Of a DNA stretch of 64,000 nt, positions 7,916 to 16,045 are shown one piece after another; positions within the stretch are counted from its first letter, which is position 1, and each line of letters starts with the position of its first letter. A model generated the notes under the pieces. That model worked only from the letters and a program-made list of their open reading frames with translations, was not told the origin of the DNA and made no database searches. This DNA comes from an uncultured Candidatus Saccharibacteria bacterium (GTDB lineage: Bacteria; Patescibacteriota; Saccharimonadia; Saccharimonadales; Saccharimonadaceae). Location: assembly GCA_946530965.1 (NCBI GenBank), contig CAMNAK010000001.1:248001-312000 (forward strand), written 5' to 3'. The translations under genes were made by a program, and so were the position numbers.

Positions 7916-8371
7916 CTATTTGTAAATCTGGCTAGGCTTCAACTCCTCGGCATAGTATTCGCCATTGCTCCCCTTATAAGCTAAATATAGACGAATCTTT
8001 AGCTTCTTTAGGCCCTTATTATTTCTCATCAGTCTCAGGCAATCTTCCTTCTCGGTCATTGGCACAGCAATACCAAAGACCGAAGCACTGGATAATTCGC
8101 TCATCTGGAGAACAATCTGGGATATCGCCCAGCGAAATTCAGTTTCGAACTTTGATTTCTTCTCCGAATCGTCCTTAGCTCGAAGAGTGCCCTTCGCTTC
8201 GATATAATATCGATTAGACTGACGCCTACCCGAATAGGCAACGCCCTTCAAATCAATCCCATGATCTCCATCTTTTGCATATGAACGATGTATTATCTTA
8301 AAGCCGTCACGATGACGGTTCTTGTCTTTTAGGTAGTTAATCACACCATCAATAACATTATCTTCATTCAT
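7916..8371 (-). CDS. Putative PD-(D/E)XK nuclease downstream of hsdR
   Basis: The 151-residue protein has an Asp in GDHGIDLKG followed about 20 residues later by YYIEAKG. This is the D...ExK arrangement of the restriction-endonuclease fold, as in Mrr-like and DUF-type nucleases. It starts 2 nt after the hsdR stop, so it belongs to the hsdMS-x-hsdR operon. It could be an accessory nuclease for the defence system. No helicase or DNA-binding domain is attached. Confidence 0.55.
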   Translation of the reverse strand: MNEDNVIDGVINYLKDKNRHRDGFKIIHRSYAKDGDHGIDLKGVAYSGRRQSNRYYIEAKGTLRAKDDSEKKSKFETEFRWAISQIVLQMSELSSASVFGIAVPMTEKEDCLRLMRNNKGLKKLKIRLYLAYKGSNGEYYAEELKPSQIYK

Positions 8372-8373
8372 AA

Positions 8374-11300
8374 TTAACTTTCATTCCTCTCATTGTACTT
8401 TAGCTCAGCCTGCTTAACGACAGTTTCTACGGCCTTAGCACTCTTATTTGGCGGATAGTTATACTTGATTAGTAAACGCTTAATTTCCATGCGCATATGT
8501 GCCTGAGAGCTACGTTTAATGAAGCAGTCTACGGTTAGATTGTTATTTACGGTATCGACGAGCTCCTTTGCGATTTTAACAAGAGTCTCATCCTTCATCA
8601 GTTCCTTGACTTCTGGATCATCACCCAGAGCATCAAAGAATGCAATTTCTTCAGTCGACAGATTATAGTTATTGGTGCGATCTATATCCTTCTCGACATC
8701 TTGCTTAAGCGCAATCATATCCTCGATAATCTTCTCAATATCGGTAACCATTGTGCGATTGTTATAGAGATCAACAATCTTCTTGAACCTTTCAGAGAAC
8801 TTCTGAGCTTTTACGTAGTTAGTCTTTGCAATTTCGTCGATGTATTGCTTGAGGGCTTTCCTTAAAATCTCGGCCGCAATATTTTTGTTCTCCATAGTAG
8901 CAAGGCGCTGAAGCATCTGATCGCTAAGCATACTAAGAGCTTTGCCGTGTTTGATTTTGCCAATTTGAATCAATTCATCGTCTTGGATAGCCTGTTGAAG
9001 CATTTGTGCGACATCGCGATTAATTTCAGTAACATCAAGCTTGCCATCAATGAAAGTAAGCTTATTGATGAATGAGCGGACGGAAATAATAAACAAAGAT
9101 TCCCATCTATCCTCATAAGTAACCGAACCCGTCGAAATGGTATATAAGTTTTTAACGTCGCGACTATGGCGCATGAAACGCTTCTTTATGTCTTCGCTCT
9201 TCAAGATAAAGTTTGCCGCTTTGTTGAGCATTTGGTATTTGCCAAGATTATCGAGATTGTCATAATTCGAGTAATCAAAACCGTGAAGTAGAGCACGAAT
9301 AAGCTCGATCTTATCACGCAAGACCTTAATTACTTGATCAGTATCAACGATCTTGCCTTGGTCACGCTTGGTATAAGTGCTAAGAGCCTCCATGAGCCAC
9401 TTCTTGAGACCGATGTAATCAACAATAAGACCGCCCGTCTTATCTTTATACACGCGGTTCGTGCGAGCGATAGCCTGCATTAGGTTATGCGCTTTCATTG
9501 GCTTATCAACATACATTGTCCCGAGACAAGGAACATCAAAGCCGGTAAGCCACATATCGACCACAATAACGATCACGAACTCCGAATTCGGATCTTTAAA
9601 AAGCCTTTCTCGATCGCGCTTATCATTCTTGCTACCAATGGCTAATGCCATTTCCTCGGTATCCTTATTACTTGGCGTCATTACCATATATACCTTATTC
9701 TTGAGGTCCGGACGAAGCTCAAGAATTTTCTTATACATTGTATAGCCACTGTTACGAGAATAGGCGACAATCATTGCTTTGTTGGCTACTAAATCCTTGC
9801 GGCTTTCGTAGTGGGCGAGAATATCTCTTACGATCATTTCTAGGCGATCTGGATCTTCTATAACCTGCGAGATGCGAGTCATCATTTGCTTTGAGCGGTA
9901 TATCTTTTCCTCATCCGCTAAGCCTTCAGCCTCGATAGTATCGTAGTATGCGTCAATTTCCTGAAGAATCTTATCATTTAGGCCAACCTTCGCCATGCGA
10001 GCTTCATATGTAATGGGAACGGTCGCACCATCATCAATCGCCTGTGTCATATCGTAGACATCAATAATGTCACCAAACACATTAGAAGTGGAATGATCCT
10101 TGTTTTCGATTGGAGTGCCAGTGAAACCCACATATTTAGCGTTTGGTAGGGCGTCATGTAGGTATTTAGCGGTGCCATATTTTTCGACCGCAATCATCTT
10201 TTCCATATCCAGCTTAGTAGTTGGATCGATACCGTAGTGACTGCGGTGAGCCTCATCTGCAATTACGATAATATCGTCGCGATTCGATAACAGACCGGTT
10301 TCTTCCTCAAATTTTTGAAGGGTAGTAAAAATAATACCGCCAACCTGCTTATTCTCGAGACGATCAATCAAATCTTTGCGACTATCAACATGCTCAGGCT
10401 TTTGACGCAGATAATCGGAGCACTTAGCGAATGTTCCATACAACTGGTCATCCAAATCGTTGCGATCGGTCACTACTACAATAGTCGGATTCTTAAGTAG
10501 CTTAATCATATTACCGGCATAGAATACCATAGAGAAACTCTTACCAGAGCCCTGAGTGTGCCAAAATATGCCAATTCGACCATCCTCAGTTGTCAGAGTT
10601 CGCTCGATTGCTTTCTTGACGCCATAATACTGATGATAAGCCGGGAGAATCTTTGCGTCTTCTTGGTAGAGGATAAAATTGCCAATCAAGTCAAGCAAAG
10701 TTTTACGATCTAGCATGCCATGAATCATCGGCTCAAGGGTATTTAAGTTCTCTGGATTGTCGTCAGTGCTAGCTTTCTTCCAATCGGAAAAACGCTCCCA
10801 TTTACATGTAATAGTACCAGCTTTAGCTGAGACACCATCGGAGGCGATAAGAATCTGGTTATAGTAGAAGAGGCTAGGGATGTGAACTTTCTTATAGTTG
10901 TTTAGTTGATTATATGCGGCTTCTGGGGTAGTATCTTCTTCGTCGCGCGTTGCACTCTTAAGCTCCATAACAACTAGCGGCATACCATTAATAAAGATAA
11001 TAATGTCTGGGCGCTTCTCGCTGTGTTCGATGATAGTGAACTGATTTACTACTAAGAATTCGTTATTGTCGATATTATCGTAATCGATAAGCTTCACAGT
11101 TTTATACTCAGTACCGCGATCGGTATGCTCGGGCACTTTTACGCCCTCATGAAGCATGCGACTAAACTCTTGGTTATTGCGAATGAGATTATTCTGGTCT
11201 AGGTTCTTGATTTTACGAATCGCTTCAGTAATCGTGTTTTCTTGTAAGTCTGGGTTAAGCCTAGAAAGGGAGTTTTCTAAATGAGAGAGAAGAAGCACAT

Positions 11301-11403
11301 CGTGATAATCGCGTTCGATTTCTTCGCCAGGTCGATAGCTATAACCCTGGTTTTGCAGGGTCTCAATGATCATTCTTTCTAATGCTTCTTCATTAAAGTT
11401 CAT
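8374..11403 (-). CDS. hsdR: Type I restriction enzyme, R subunit
   Basis: This 1009-residue protein has the full HsdR layout. The N-terminal PD-(D/E)XK nuclease reads RPDIIIFINGMPLVVMELKS (about residues 132-151). A SF2 translocase follows with Walker A QGSGKSF (about 285), the DEAH box IADEAHRSHYG (about 385), FTGTPI and the later QAIARTNR motif. The C-terminus is helical and would contact the methylase core. HsdR cuts unmodified DNA after ATP-driven translocation. Its start overlaps the upstream small gene by 4 nt (ATGA), which indicates translational coupling. Confidence 0.96.
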   Translation of the reverse strand: MNFNEEALERMIIETLQNQGYSYRPGEEIERDYHDVLLLSHLENSLSRLNPDLQENTITEAIRKIKNLDQNNLIRNNQEFSRMLHEGVKVPEHTDRGTEYKTVKLIDYDNIDNNEFLVVNQFTIIEHSEKRPDIIIFINGMPLVVMELKSATRDEEDTTPEAAYNQLNNYKKVHIPSLFYYNQILIASDGVSAKAGTITCKWERFSDWKKASTDDNPENLNTLEPMIHGMLDRKTLLDLIGNFILYQEDAKILPAYHQYYGVKKAIERTLTTEDGRIGIFWHTQGSGKSFSMVFYAGNMIKLLKNPTIVVVTDRNDLDDQLYGTFAKCSDYLRQKPEHVDSRKDLIDRLENKQVGGIIFTTLQKFEEETGLLSNRDDIIVIADEAHRSHYGIDPTTKLDMEKMIAVEKYGTAKYLHDALPNAKYVGFTGTPIENKDHSTSNVFGDIIDVYDMTQAIDDGATVPITYEARMAKVGLNDKILQEIDAYYDTIEAEGLADEEKIYRSKQMMTRISQVIEDPDRLEMIVRDILAHYESRKDLVANKAMIVAYSRNSGYTMYKKILELRPDLKNKVYMVMTPSNKDTEEMALAIGSKNDKRDRERLFKDPNSEFVIVIVVDMWLTGFDVPCLGTMYVDKPMKAHNLMQAIARTNRVYKDKTGGLIVDYIGLKKWLMEALSTYTKRDQGKIVDTDQVIKVLRDKIELIRALLHGFDYSNYDNLDNLGKYQMLNKAANFILKSEDIKKRFMRHSRDVKNLYTISTGSVTYEDRWESLFIISVRSFINKLTFIDGKLDVTEINRDVAQMLQQAIQDDELIQIGKIKHGKALSMLSDQMLQRLATMENKNIAAEILRKALKQYIDEIAKTNYVKAQKFSERFKKIVDLYNNRTMVTDIEKIIEDMIALKQDVEKDIDRTNNYNLSTEEIAFFDALGDDPEVKELMKDETLVKIAKELVDTVNNNLTVDCFIKRSSQAHMRMEIKRLLIKYNYPPNKSAKAVETVVKQAELKYNERNES

Positions 11404-12101
11404 CGATTGCCTTTCTTTTTAAACTTTTCCAAGAATGTTTTATCCAAACGGATAAGATCTTCTACGCTATTCATGATTGATTTATCATTTGATAGTCTCT
11501 TTTCGGCTTCCTCTATTTTCTTGTATATTTTCCCAAACGAATAAAAATCACCTACAGCTCTTAAATCTTCGTCGCTCTCTACGGATAGTTTATAATCAAG
11601 CAGAGTAAGTAAATAGTCTCGATAGGAGGCTAAAAACAACTTTACGTATTTTATATCTTTCCCATTACGGAATAGCGGTTCAAGCTGGATGATCGCCTCA
11701 TCTAAATCATCTATGTACTCAGTTGCGATTTTTTCAACATTTGAATTTGTAATTTTTTCAAATAGGTACTTCTTGGCAATAACCACCTTATGCCCAGTCA
11801 TTAAATATAGTAGCGGCGTAGATTGTTCAACGAGGCCTTCGAGAAAATCATTTTCATTATCCCCACAAAACATCATTTTTTTACTACGAGCATAATTATC
11901 TAATGTCTTGCGCAGCAATGTATATACTTTTATTCTTTTATCAAATAAGTTTTGCTTATTCTGTATTTTTATGGAATATCTGGTCATAAGAATTGCAACG
12001 ACCGCTACTATGGCGCTAGCTATTCCAGCTATCGCCATAGCTTTTTCCCAGCCAGTTGGCTGTTGTATTGCCTCGGTTATTTTCTGGAGACCTTCTTCCA
12101 T
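11400..12101 (-). CDS. Hypothetical membrane protein embedded in the type I RM operon
   Basis: This 233-residue protein has one transmembrane helix (about residues 22-41) and a long helical, charged cytoplasmic part. No family is recognised. It lies between hsdS (2 nt away) and hsdR (4-nt overlap), so its expression is tied to the restriction subunits. Insertions between hsdS and hsdR are often defence accessories or immunity modulators, but nothing in this sequence proves such a role. Confidence 0.7.
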   Translation of the reverse strand: MEEGLQKITEAIQQPTGWEKAMAIAGIASAIVAVVAILMTRYSIKIQNKQNLFDKRIKVYTLLRKTLDNYARSKKMMFCGDNENDFLEGLVEQSTPLLYLMTGHKVVIAKKYLFEKITNSNVEKIATEYIDDLDEAIIQLEPLFRNGKDIKYVKLFLASYRDYLLTLLDYKLSVESDEDLRAVGDFYSFGKIYKKIEEAEKRLSNDKSIMNSVEDLIRLDKTFLEKFKKKGNR

Positions 12102-12103
12102 AA

Positions 12104-13321
12104 TTATATTTTGACCTTCTCTAAACTAATTTCGCCAGACATAAGTCTTGGAAGCAATGCATCTCGAATTGTTTCTAGTGCCGTATTTTCGTGCATAATA
12201 TTGTTTCTACGCTGAAGTGCCTTTTTAGCGATATCTACGAAACGATTTATTGCCGCATCGTCAGGCAAAACAAACTCATAGTTTTCGATAATGTCTTTCG
12301 GCAAGAATAAGACCGTAGTTCCGGTTGCACCACCGCCAGCAGCATCCGAAAAATCCTTTCTTAAGAGTAGATAGTACAAAAATAATGTAGGTATTTTTTC
12401 ACTTTTAATGCTGTAGATATGGTGAGAAAAGATAACATCGCCGTCATAAATGCTTGGAACGATAAGAGGCGTGCCTAAAACTTCTCGTTTTTGTGTCATA
12501 TCGGTATTTGCCATCACTAAATCACCTGCTTTTACTACAACTTTATTTTTGAATTCGCCAGTATAATATTTGTTTTTCTCCGATCTAAAAATTCCGCCAG
12601 GCATAATATTGCCCAAATTTATCATTGGGGTTCCCGAATCAGACAAAAACTGCCCTTTGTATGATAAGCCTCGATTAATTGTTACGAAATTACCGAGCTT
12701 TTCTTTTCTCCATTCACTTTGATCGCCATTGTAGTTTTTACGGATGAACCAGTCTTCAAAAATAGCATTTAGATTATTGTGGATTGTAAGGTCTAGCTGG
12801 TTATTTAATTCTATTTTTTGGTCGAGGGCGGAGAGGATGCGGACAATTTTTTTCTGAGTTTCTAAATCAGGCAAAATGACAGGCATATTCCGAAGGGTCT
12901 GTTCGTTAATGTTCCCACGAGTACTTCCAGTGATGGCACCACTAATCCAGTTGCGATACGTATTTGATATACAATAGTATTTCAAAAATCTAGGATGAAC
13001 TTTTGTCTCATCCGGAGTAAACTTAATTAAAAATCCTGCAAATACCATATTTGGTATCGTGCCTTCGTAGTAATATGATCTACCGGTACTAGCGCCAGTT
13101 CTTGCAAAAACAATATCCCCAGGGGACAATAGGTATTTTTCAGCATCGGGATCATTAAGCGATTTCAGGTCAGCTGTATTTAGCGTGCCATCATCATTTA
13201 TATCAGTGATGCGAAGATAGGTATATTTTGTTGTGCCATAGGGCTCCGCGCTGGCACCAATTCCGTATCGGCCCTTGCCGCCTATACATAGTTCGCCTAA
13301 TGTATGTTCGCTATATTCCAT
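12104..13321 (-). CDS. hsdS: Type I restriction enzyme, specificity subunit
   Basis: The 405-residue protein has two target-recognition domains, each followed by a helical spacer. The first ends with DLETQKKIVRILSALDQKIE (about residues 153-172) and the second ends near the C-terminus in DALLPRLMSGE. The two domains read the two halves of a bipartite DNA target. The gene overlaps the end of hsdM by 11 nt. Short near-duplicate segments flank each domain as usual for HsdS. No inverted spare hsdS fragment for phase switching is seen nearby. Confidence 0.93.
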   Translation of the reverse strand: MEYSEHTLGELCIGGKGRYGIGASAEPYGTTKYTYLRITDINDDGTLNTADLKSLNDPDAEKYLLSPGDIVFARTGASTGRSYYYEGTIPNMVFAGFLIKFTPDETKVHPRFLKYYCISNTYRNWISGAITGSTRGNINEQTLRNMPVILPDLETQKKIVRILSALDQKIELNNQLDLTIHNNLNAIFEDWFIRKNYNGDQSEWRKEKLGNFVTINRGLSYKGQFLSDSGTPMINLGNIMPGGIFRSEKNKYYTGEFKNKVVVKAGDLVMANTDMTQKREVLGTPLIVPSIYDGDVIFSHHIYSIKSEKIPTLFLYYLLLRKDFSDAAGGGATGTTVLFLPKDIIENYEFVLPDDAAINRFVDIAKKALQRRNNIMHENTALETIRDALLPRLMSGEISLEKVKI

Positions 13322-14807
13322 ACCCGATTTCGCCTAAAACTTCTTTAATTTCAGTGTCTAACTTAGCAGATTTTTTCATTTGTTCGGAAAGTTCAGAAGT
13401 TAGCCTTTTCATTTTTTCTTCAAATGGCTCGCCATCATCTTCGTCCTCTTTAAACCCAACATAGCGTCCTGGGGTTAGAACACAATCATTTGCCTTGATA
13501 TCATCAAGCGTTGCTTTCTTGCAGAATCCTGCAACGTCTTCATAGCCATCATTGCTTGCGTGTGCGTGGTATGTCTCGGCAATTTTTGTAATATCATCAT
13601 CAGAAAGCTCGCGTAGTTTGCGAGTTACCATCGTACCCATGTCATTGGCATTAATAAACAACGTGCAGCCTTTTTGCTTCTTGTTGCGGTTCAAAATCCA
13701 AATCGAGCACGGCACGGTAACGGTATAGAAAAGGTTTGCCGGCATAGAAAGAATGCAGTCTACCAAATCCGCCTCGATAAGTTTTTTACGAATTTCGGCT
13801 TCTTGGCCACTAGCAGAGAGCGAGCCATTTGCTAGAATGATTGCTGCTTTGCCGTTTTGGCTAAGCTTCGAAACCATGTGCTCAATCCAGGCATAGTTCG
13901 CGTTACCTTTTGGAGGCGTACCGTATTCCCAACGATAATCGTTAAGTAGTTTTTCTTGACCCCAATCGCTTAGATTGAAAGGCGGATTAGCCATGACAAA
14001 ATCAGCTTTGAGATCTTTGTGGAGATCTTCTGTAAAAGTATCGGCCGCAAATTTGCCAAGATTACCATCAATAGAGCGGATAGCTAGGTTCATTTTTGCT
14101 AGCTTCCAGGTTGTAGGATTCTTCTCTTGGCCGTAAATCGATAGGTTATGGACATTACCCTGGTGCTGCTGAATAAACTTCAAAGACTGCACAAACATAC
14201 CGCCCGAACCGCAGGCCGGATCATATACACGACCTTCGTACGGCTCAAGGATCTCAACCATAGTACGGACTAGGCAGGCAGGAGTGTAGAATTCGCCACC
14301 CTTCTGCAACTCATGTGCGGCAAACTCGCCAAGGAAGTATTCATAGATACGACCAAGCAGATCCTTCTCGACTGCTTCTTTGGTGCCGACTTTGATATTG
14401 GTAAAGAGGTCGATGATTTCGCCAAGGTTAACATTGCGATTGTCCGGATCGTTGTAGACCTTAAAAAGCACGCCTTTGAGCGAAGCGTTTTCGTTCTCGA
14501 TATCATCCATCGCCTTATCAAGAATCTCGCCAATATTATAGTCTTTAGCGTGTTCAACCAAGTATTGCCAGCGTGCCGTTTCTGGCACCCAGAAGACATT
14601 GGACTCAATATATGCATCGCGATCTTCCTCGAAGCCAAGCCCTTCTGCTTTAAGCTGCTGATAACGCTCCTCGAACGAATCAGAGATGTACTTGAGAAAA
14701 ATAATCCCAAGCACGATAAATTTATACTGTGAAACCGGGATACCGCCAATCATCTTATCGGCAGCAGCCCAGAGAGTCTTTTCTAGATCCTTGATATTAC
14801 TACTCAA
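13311..14807 (-). CDS. hsdM: Type I restriction enzyme, M subunit (N6-adenine methylase)
   Basis: The 498-residue protein has the helical HsdM N-terminus, the SAM-binding motif DPACGSGGMF (about residue 197) and the catalytic NPPF motif (MANPPFNLSDW, about 275). With HsdS it methylates adenine at the target, and with HsdR it forms the restriction complex. The start codon is TTG, supported by GGAGG 8-9 nt upstream, and a TATAAT box lies near 14850 on the minus strand. It is the first gene of the five-gene operon. Confidence 0.95.
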   Translation of the reverse strand: MSSNIKDLEKTLWAAADKMIGGIPVSQYKFIVLGIIFLKYISDSFEERYQQLKAEGLGFEEDRDAYIESNVFWVPETARWQYLVEHAKDYNIGEILDKAMDDIENENASLKGVLFKVYNDPDNRNVNLGEIIDLFTNIKVGTKEAVEKDLLGRIYEYFLGEFAAHELQKGGEFYTPACLVRTMVEILEPYEGRVYDPACGSGGMFVQSLKFIQQHQGNVHNLSIYGQEKNPTTWKLAKMNLAIRSIDGNLGKFAADTFTEDLHKDLKADFVMANPPFNLSDWGQEKLLNDYRWEYGTPPKGNANYAWIEHMVSKLSQNGKAAIILANGSLSASGQEAEIRKKLIEADLVDCILSMPANLFYTVTVPCSIWILNRNKKQKGCTLFINANDMGTMVTRKLRELSDDDITKIAETYHAHASNDGYEDVAGFCKKATLDDIKANDCVLTPGRYVGFKEDEDDGEPFEEKMKRLTSELSEQMKKSAKLDTEIKEVLGEIGYGI

Positions 14808-14880
14808 AACCAGTCCTCCACAACAATTCGTATTACCTGTATTTACAAAAATTATACCACGCCGTTCCCAATACTTTAGC

Positions 14881-14908
14881 TTGCAAATTTACGCAAACAT
14901 TATATAAT
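14881..14908 (+). promoter_or_regulatory. Promoter of the 14918 gene
   Basis: TTGCAA (14881-14886) and TATAAT (14903-14908) are spaced by 16 nt. The ATG follows 9 nt after the -10 box, so the leader would be at most a few bases. The hsdM promoter diverges from the same region. Confidence 0.65.
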
Positions 14909-14917
14909 ATTCTTAAT

Positions 14918-15691
14918 ATGGCGACCAGGAAAGCAGCTGTAGAGATTATGATGTTCAAAGATTCGGATGCGGCTATTTTTGATACCGTAGTAAAACAGCG
15001 TAACGAGAATTACGGCGAAGAACCCTTTATATACAGCATCAAAAAAGGTCTAGAGGCCTTAAAGAAAAGCGGAAAAGCCGACGAGCTAGGAATTGGCATA
15101 GATCAAATTCGAGACTCAATTCACAGCATGGCCAACAATAGAATTCTTAATGCCGACTGGATAGTCGAAAGAAAATGTCTTGATCCAAGGACATATAAAT
15201 TCGCTTTTCATGACCCGTGCTATATGTACAACACATACTGCGGCGAAACAGTCACCGATAGCGAAGAAGAGGAAGAAGACCGGATTTTTATAGATGTTAC
15301 TTATAAGCGCATAAAAGATATTAGAGATAATTGCATTCCGAAATATCAATGCGCCCTAACGTACGACGATACAGAAAAACGCTTCGTCGTAAAATGCAAG
15401 GAGCTCGGCGTCGCTTACATTATCAAAAGAATAAACTACGGCGCACAGGCAGCCGAGGTGCTACGCATCGCATTAGCCGAAAGTCCAAATCCAGTTACTA
15501 GGGGCGATCTTAAGAAAAAAGATATCAATGTAATGAAAATTTCGATTGCTACAAGAGTTTTCGACGACAATAGCGTGGCCAGAAACGAGCTTAAGTCTTT
15601 CGTGAAGCTAACAAGCAGTAGCATTACTGTTCATTCTGTAGCAGTGCTCACTCTTGCCCAGATAAGAGCAATCGCAAAAGCAAGTTTCTAG
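14918..15691 (+). CDS. Hypothetical element-encoded protein
   Basis: This 257-residue protein is not recognised. It has a helical N-terminus, an acidic patch (EEEEED, about residue 118), and a C-terminal part from about residue 180 (AAEVLRIALAESPNPVTRGDL) that resembles a winged-helix segment. It is divergent from hsdM and upstream of the replication module. A DNA-binding regulator of the element is one possibility, but the resemblance is weak. Confidence 0.6.
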   Translation: MATRKAAVEIMMFKDSDAAIFDTVVKQRNENYGEEPFIYSIKKGLEALKKSGKADELGIGIDQIRDSIHSMANNRILNADWIVERKCLDPRTYKFAFHDPCYMYNTYCGETVTDSEEEEEDRIFIDVTYKRIKDIRDNCIPKYQCALTYDDTEKRFVVKCKELGVAYIIKRINYGAQAAEVLRIALAESPNPVTRGDLKKKDINVMKISIATRVFDDNSVARNELKSFVKLTSSSITVHSVAVLTLAQIRAIAKASF

Positions 15692-15810
15692 GCTGAATTT
15701 CGGTTAAAACCTAGCTATATTTCTGTCGCTAAAGATAATGGCGACAAATTTTTTATGGATTTTTACGGCTAGCATATTAACTAAACTAGGCAATTGCTAA
15801 GATTGCGCGT

Positions 15811-15862
15811 AGGAAAGCAGACAGGGCTGCTGGACAAATAGCTTTCCTGGTCAAGCGGCCCT
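15811..15862 (+). promoter_or_regulatory. Interlaced inverted repeats (pseudoknot candidate) before the replication genes
   Basis: AGGAAAGC (15811-15818) pairs with GCTTTCCT (15841-15848). AGGGCTGCT (15823-15831) pairs with AGCGGCCCT (15854-15862, one G-U). The second stem opens inside the first and closes outside it, which is an H-type pseudoknot with short loops (4, 9 and 5 nt). The AGGAG ribosome site follows 8 nt later, so the structure could control translation of the small gene and the coupled primase. Confidence 0.55.
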
Positions 15863-15886
15863 CCGTAAACAGGAGAAGATTAGCAT

Positions 15887-16045
15887 ATGCGAATCTCCAC
15901 ATCGCTCATTGAGGCATATCAAAACCTCTACGAGCAACGCTTCTGTCAAAGCATAACCACTAGCGAGGCAGAGCATCAACTATTAGATTTAGTGGAATTA
16001 GTTCGGCTAATTACCGAAAGAAAGAAGAATTACTATGCTAAATAG
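15887..16045 (+). CDS. Small hypothetical protein translationally coupled to the primase
   Basis: This 52-codon ORF has AGGAG 11 nt upstream and overlaps the primase start by 11 nt (its last four codons contain the primase ATG). The product is helical and charged. Such small upstream genes often set translation of a replication protein. The function of the peptide itself is unknown. It follows the interlaced repeats at 15811. Confidence 0.6.
   Translation: MRISTSLIEAYQNLYEQRFCQSITTSEAEHQLLDLVELVRLITERKKNYYAK

Noticed and set aside
13311-13321. Frameshift between hsdM and hsdS
   Set aside because: The overlap is the normal coupling of the two genes; both are complete with their own start and stop.
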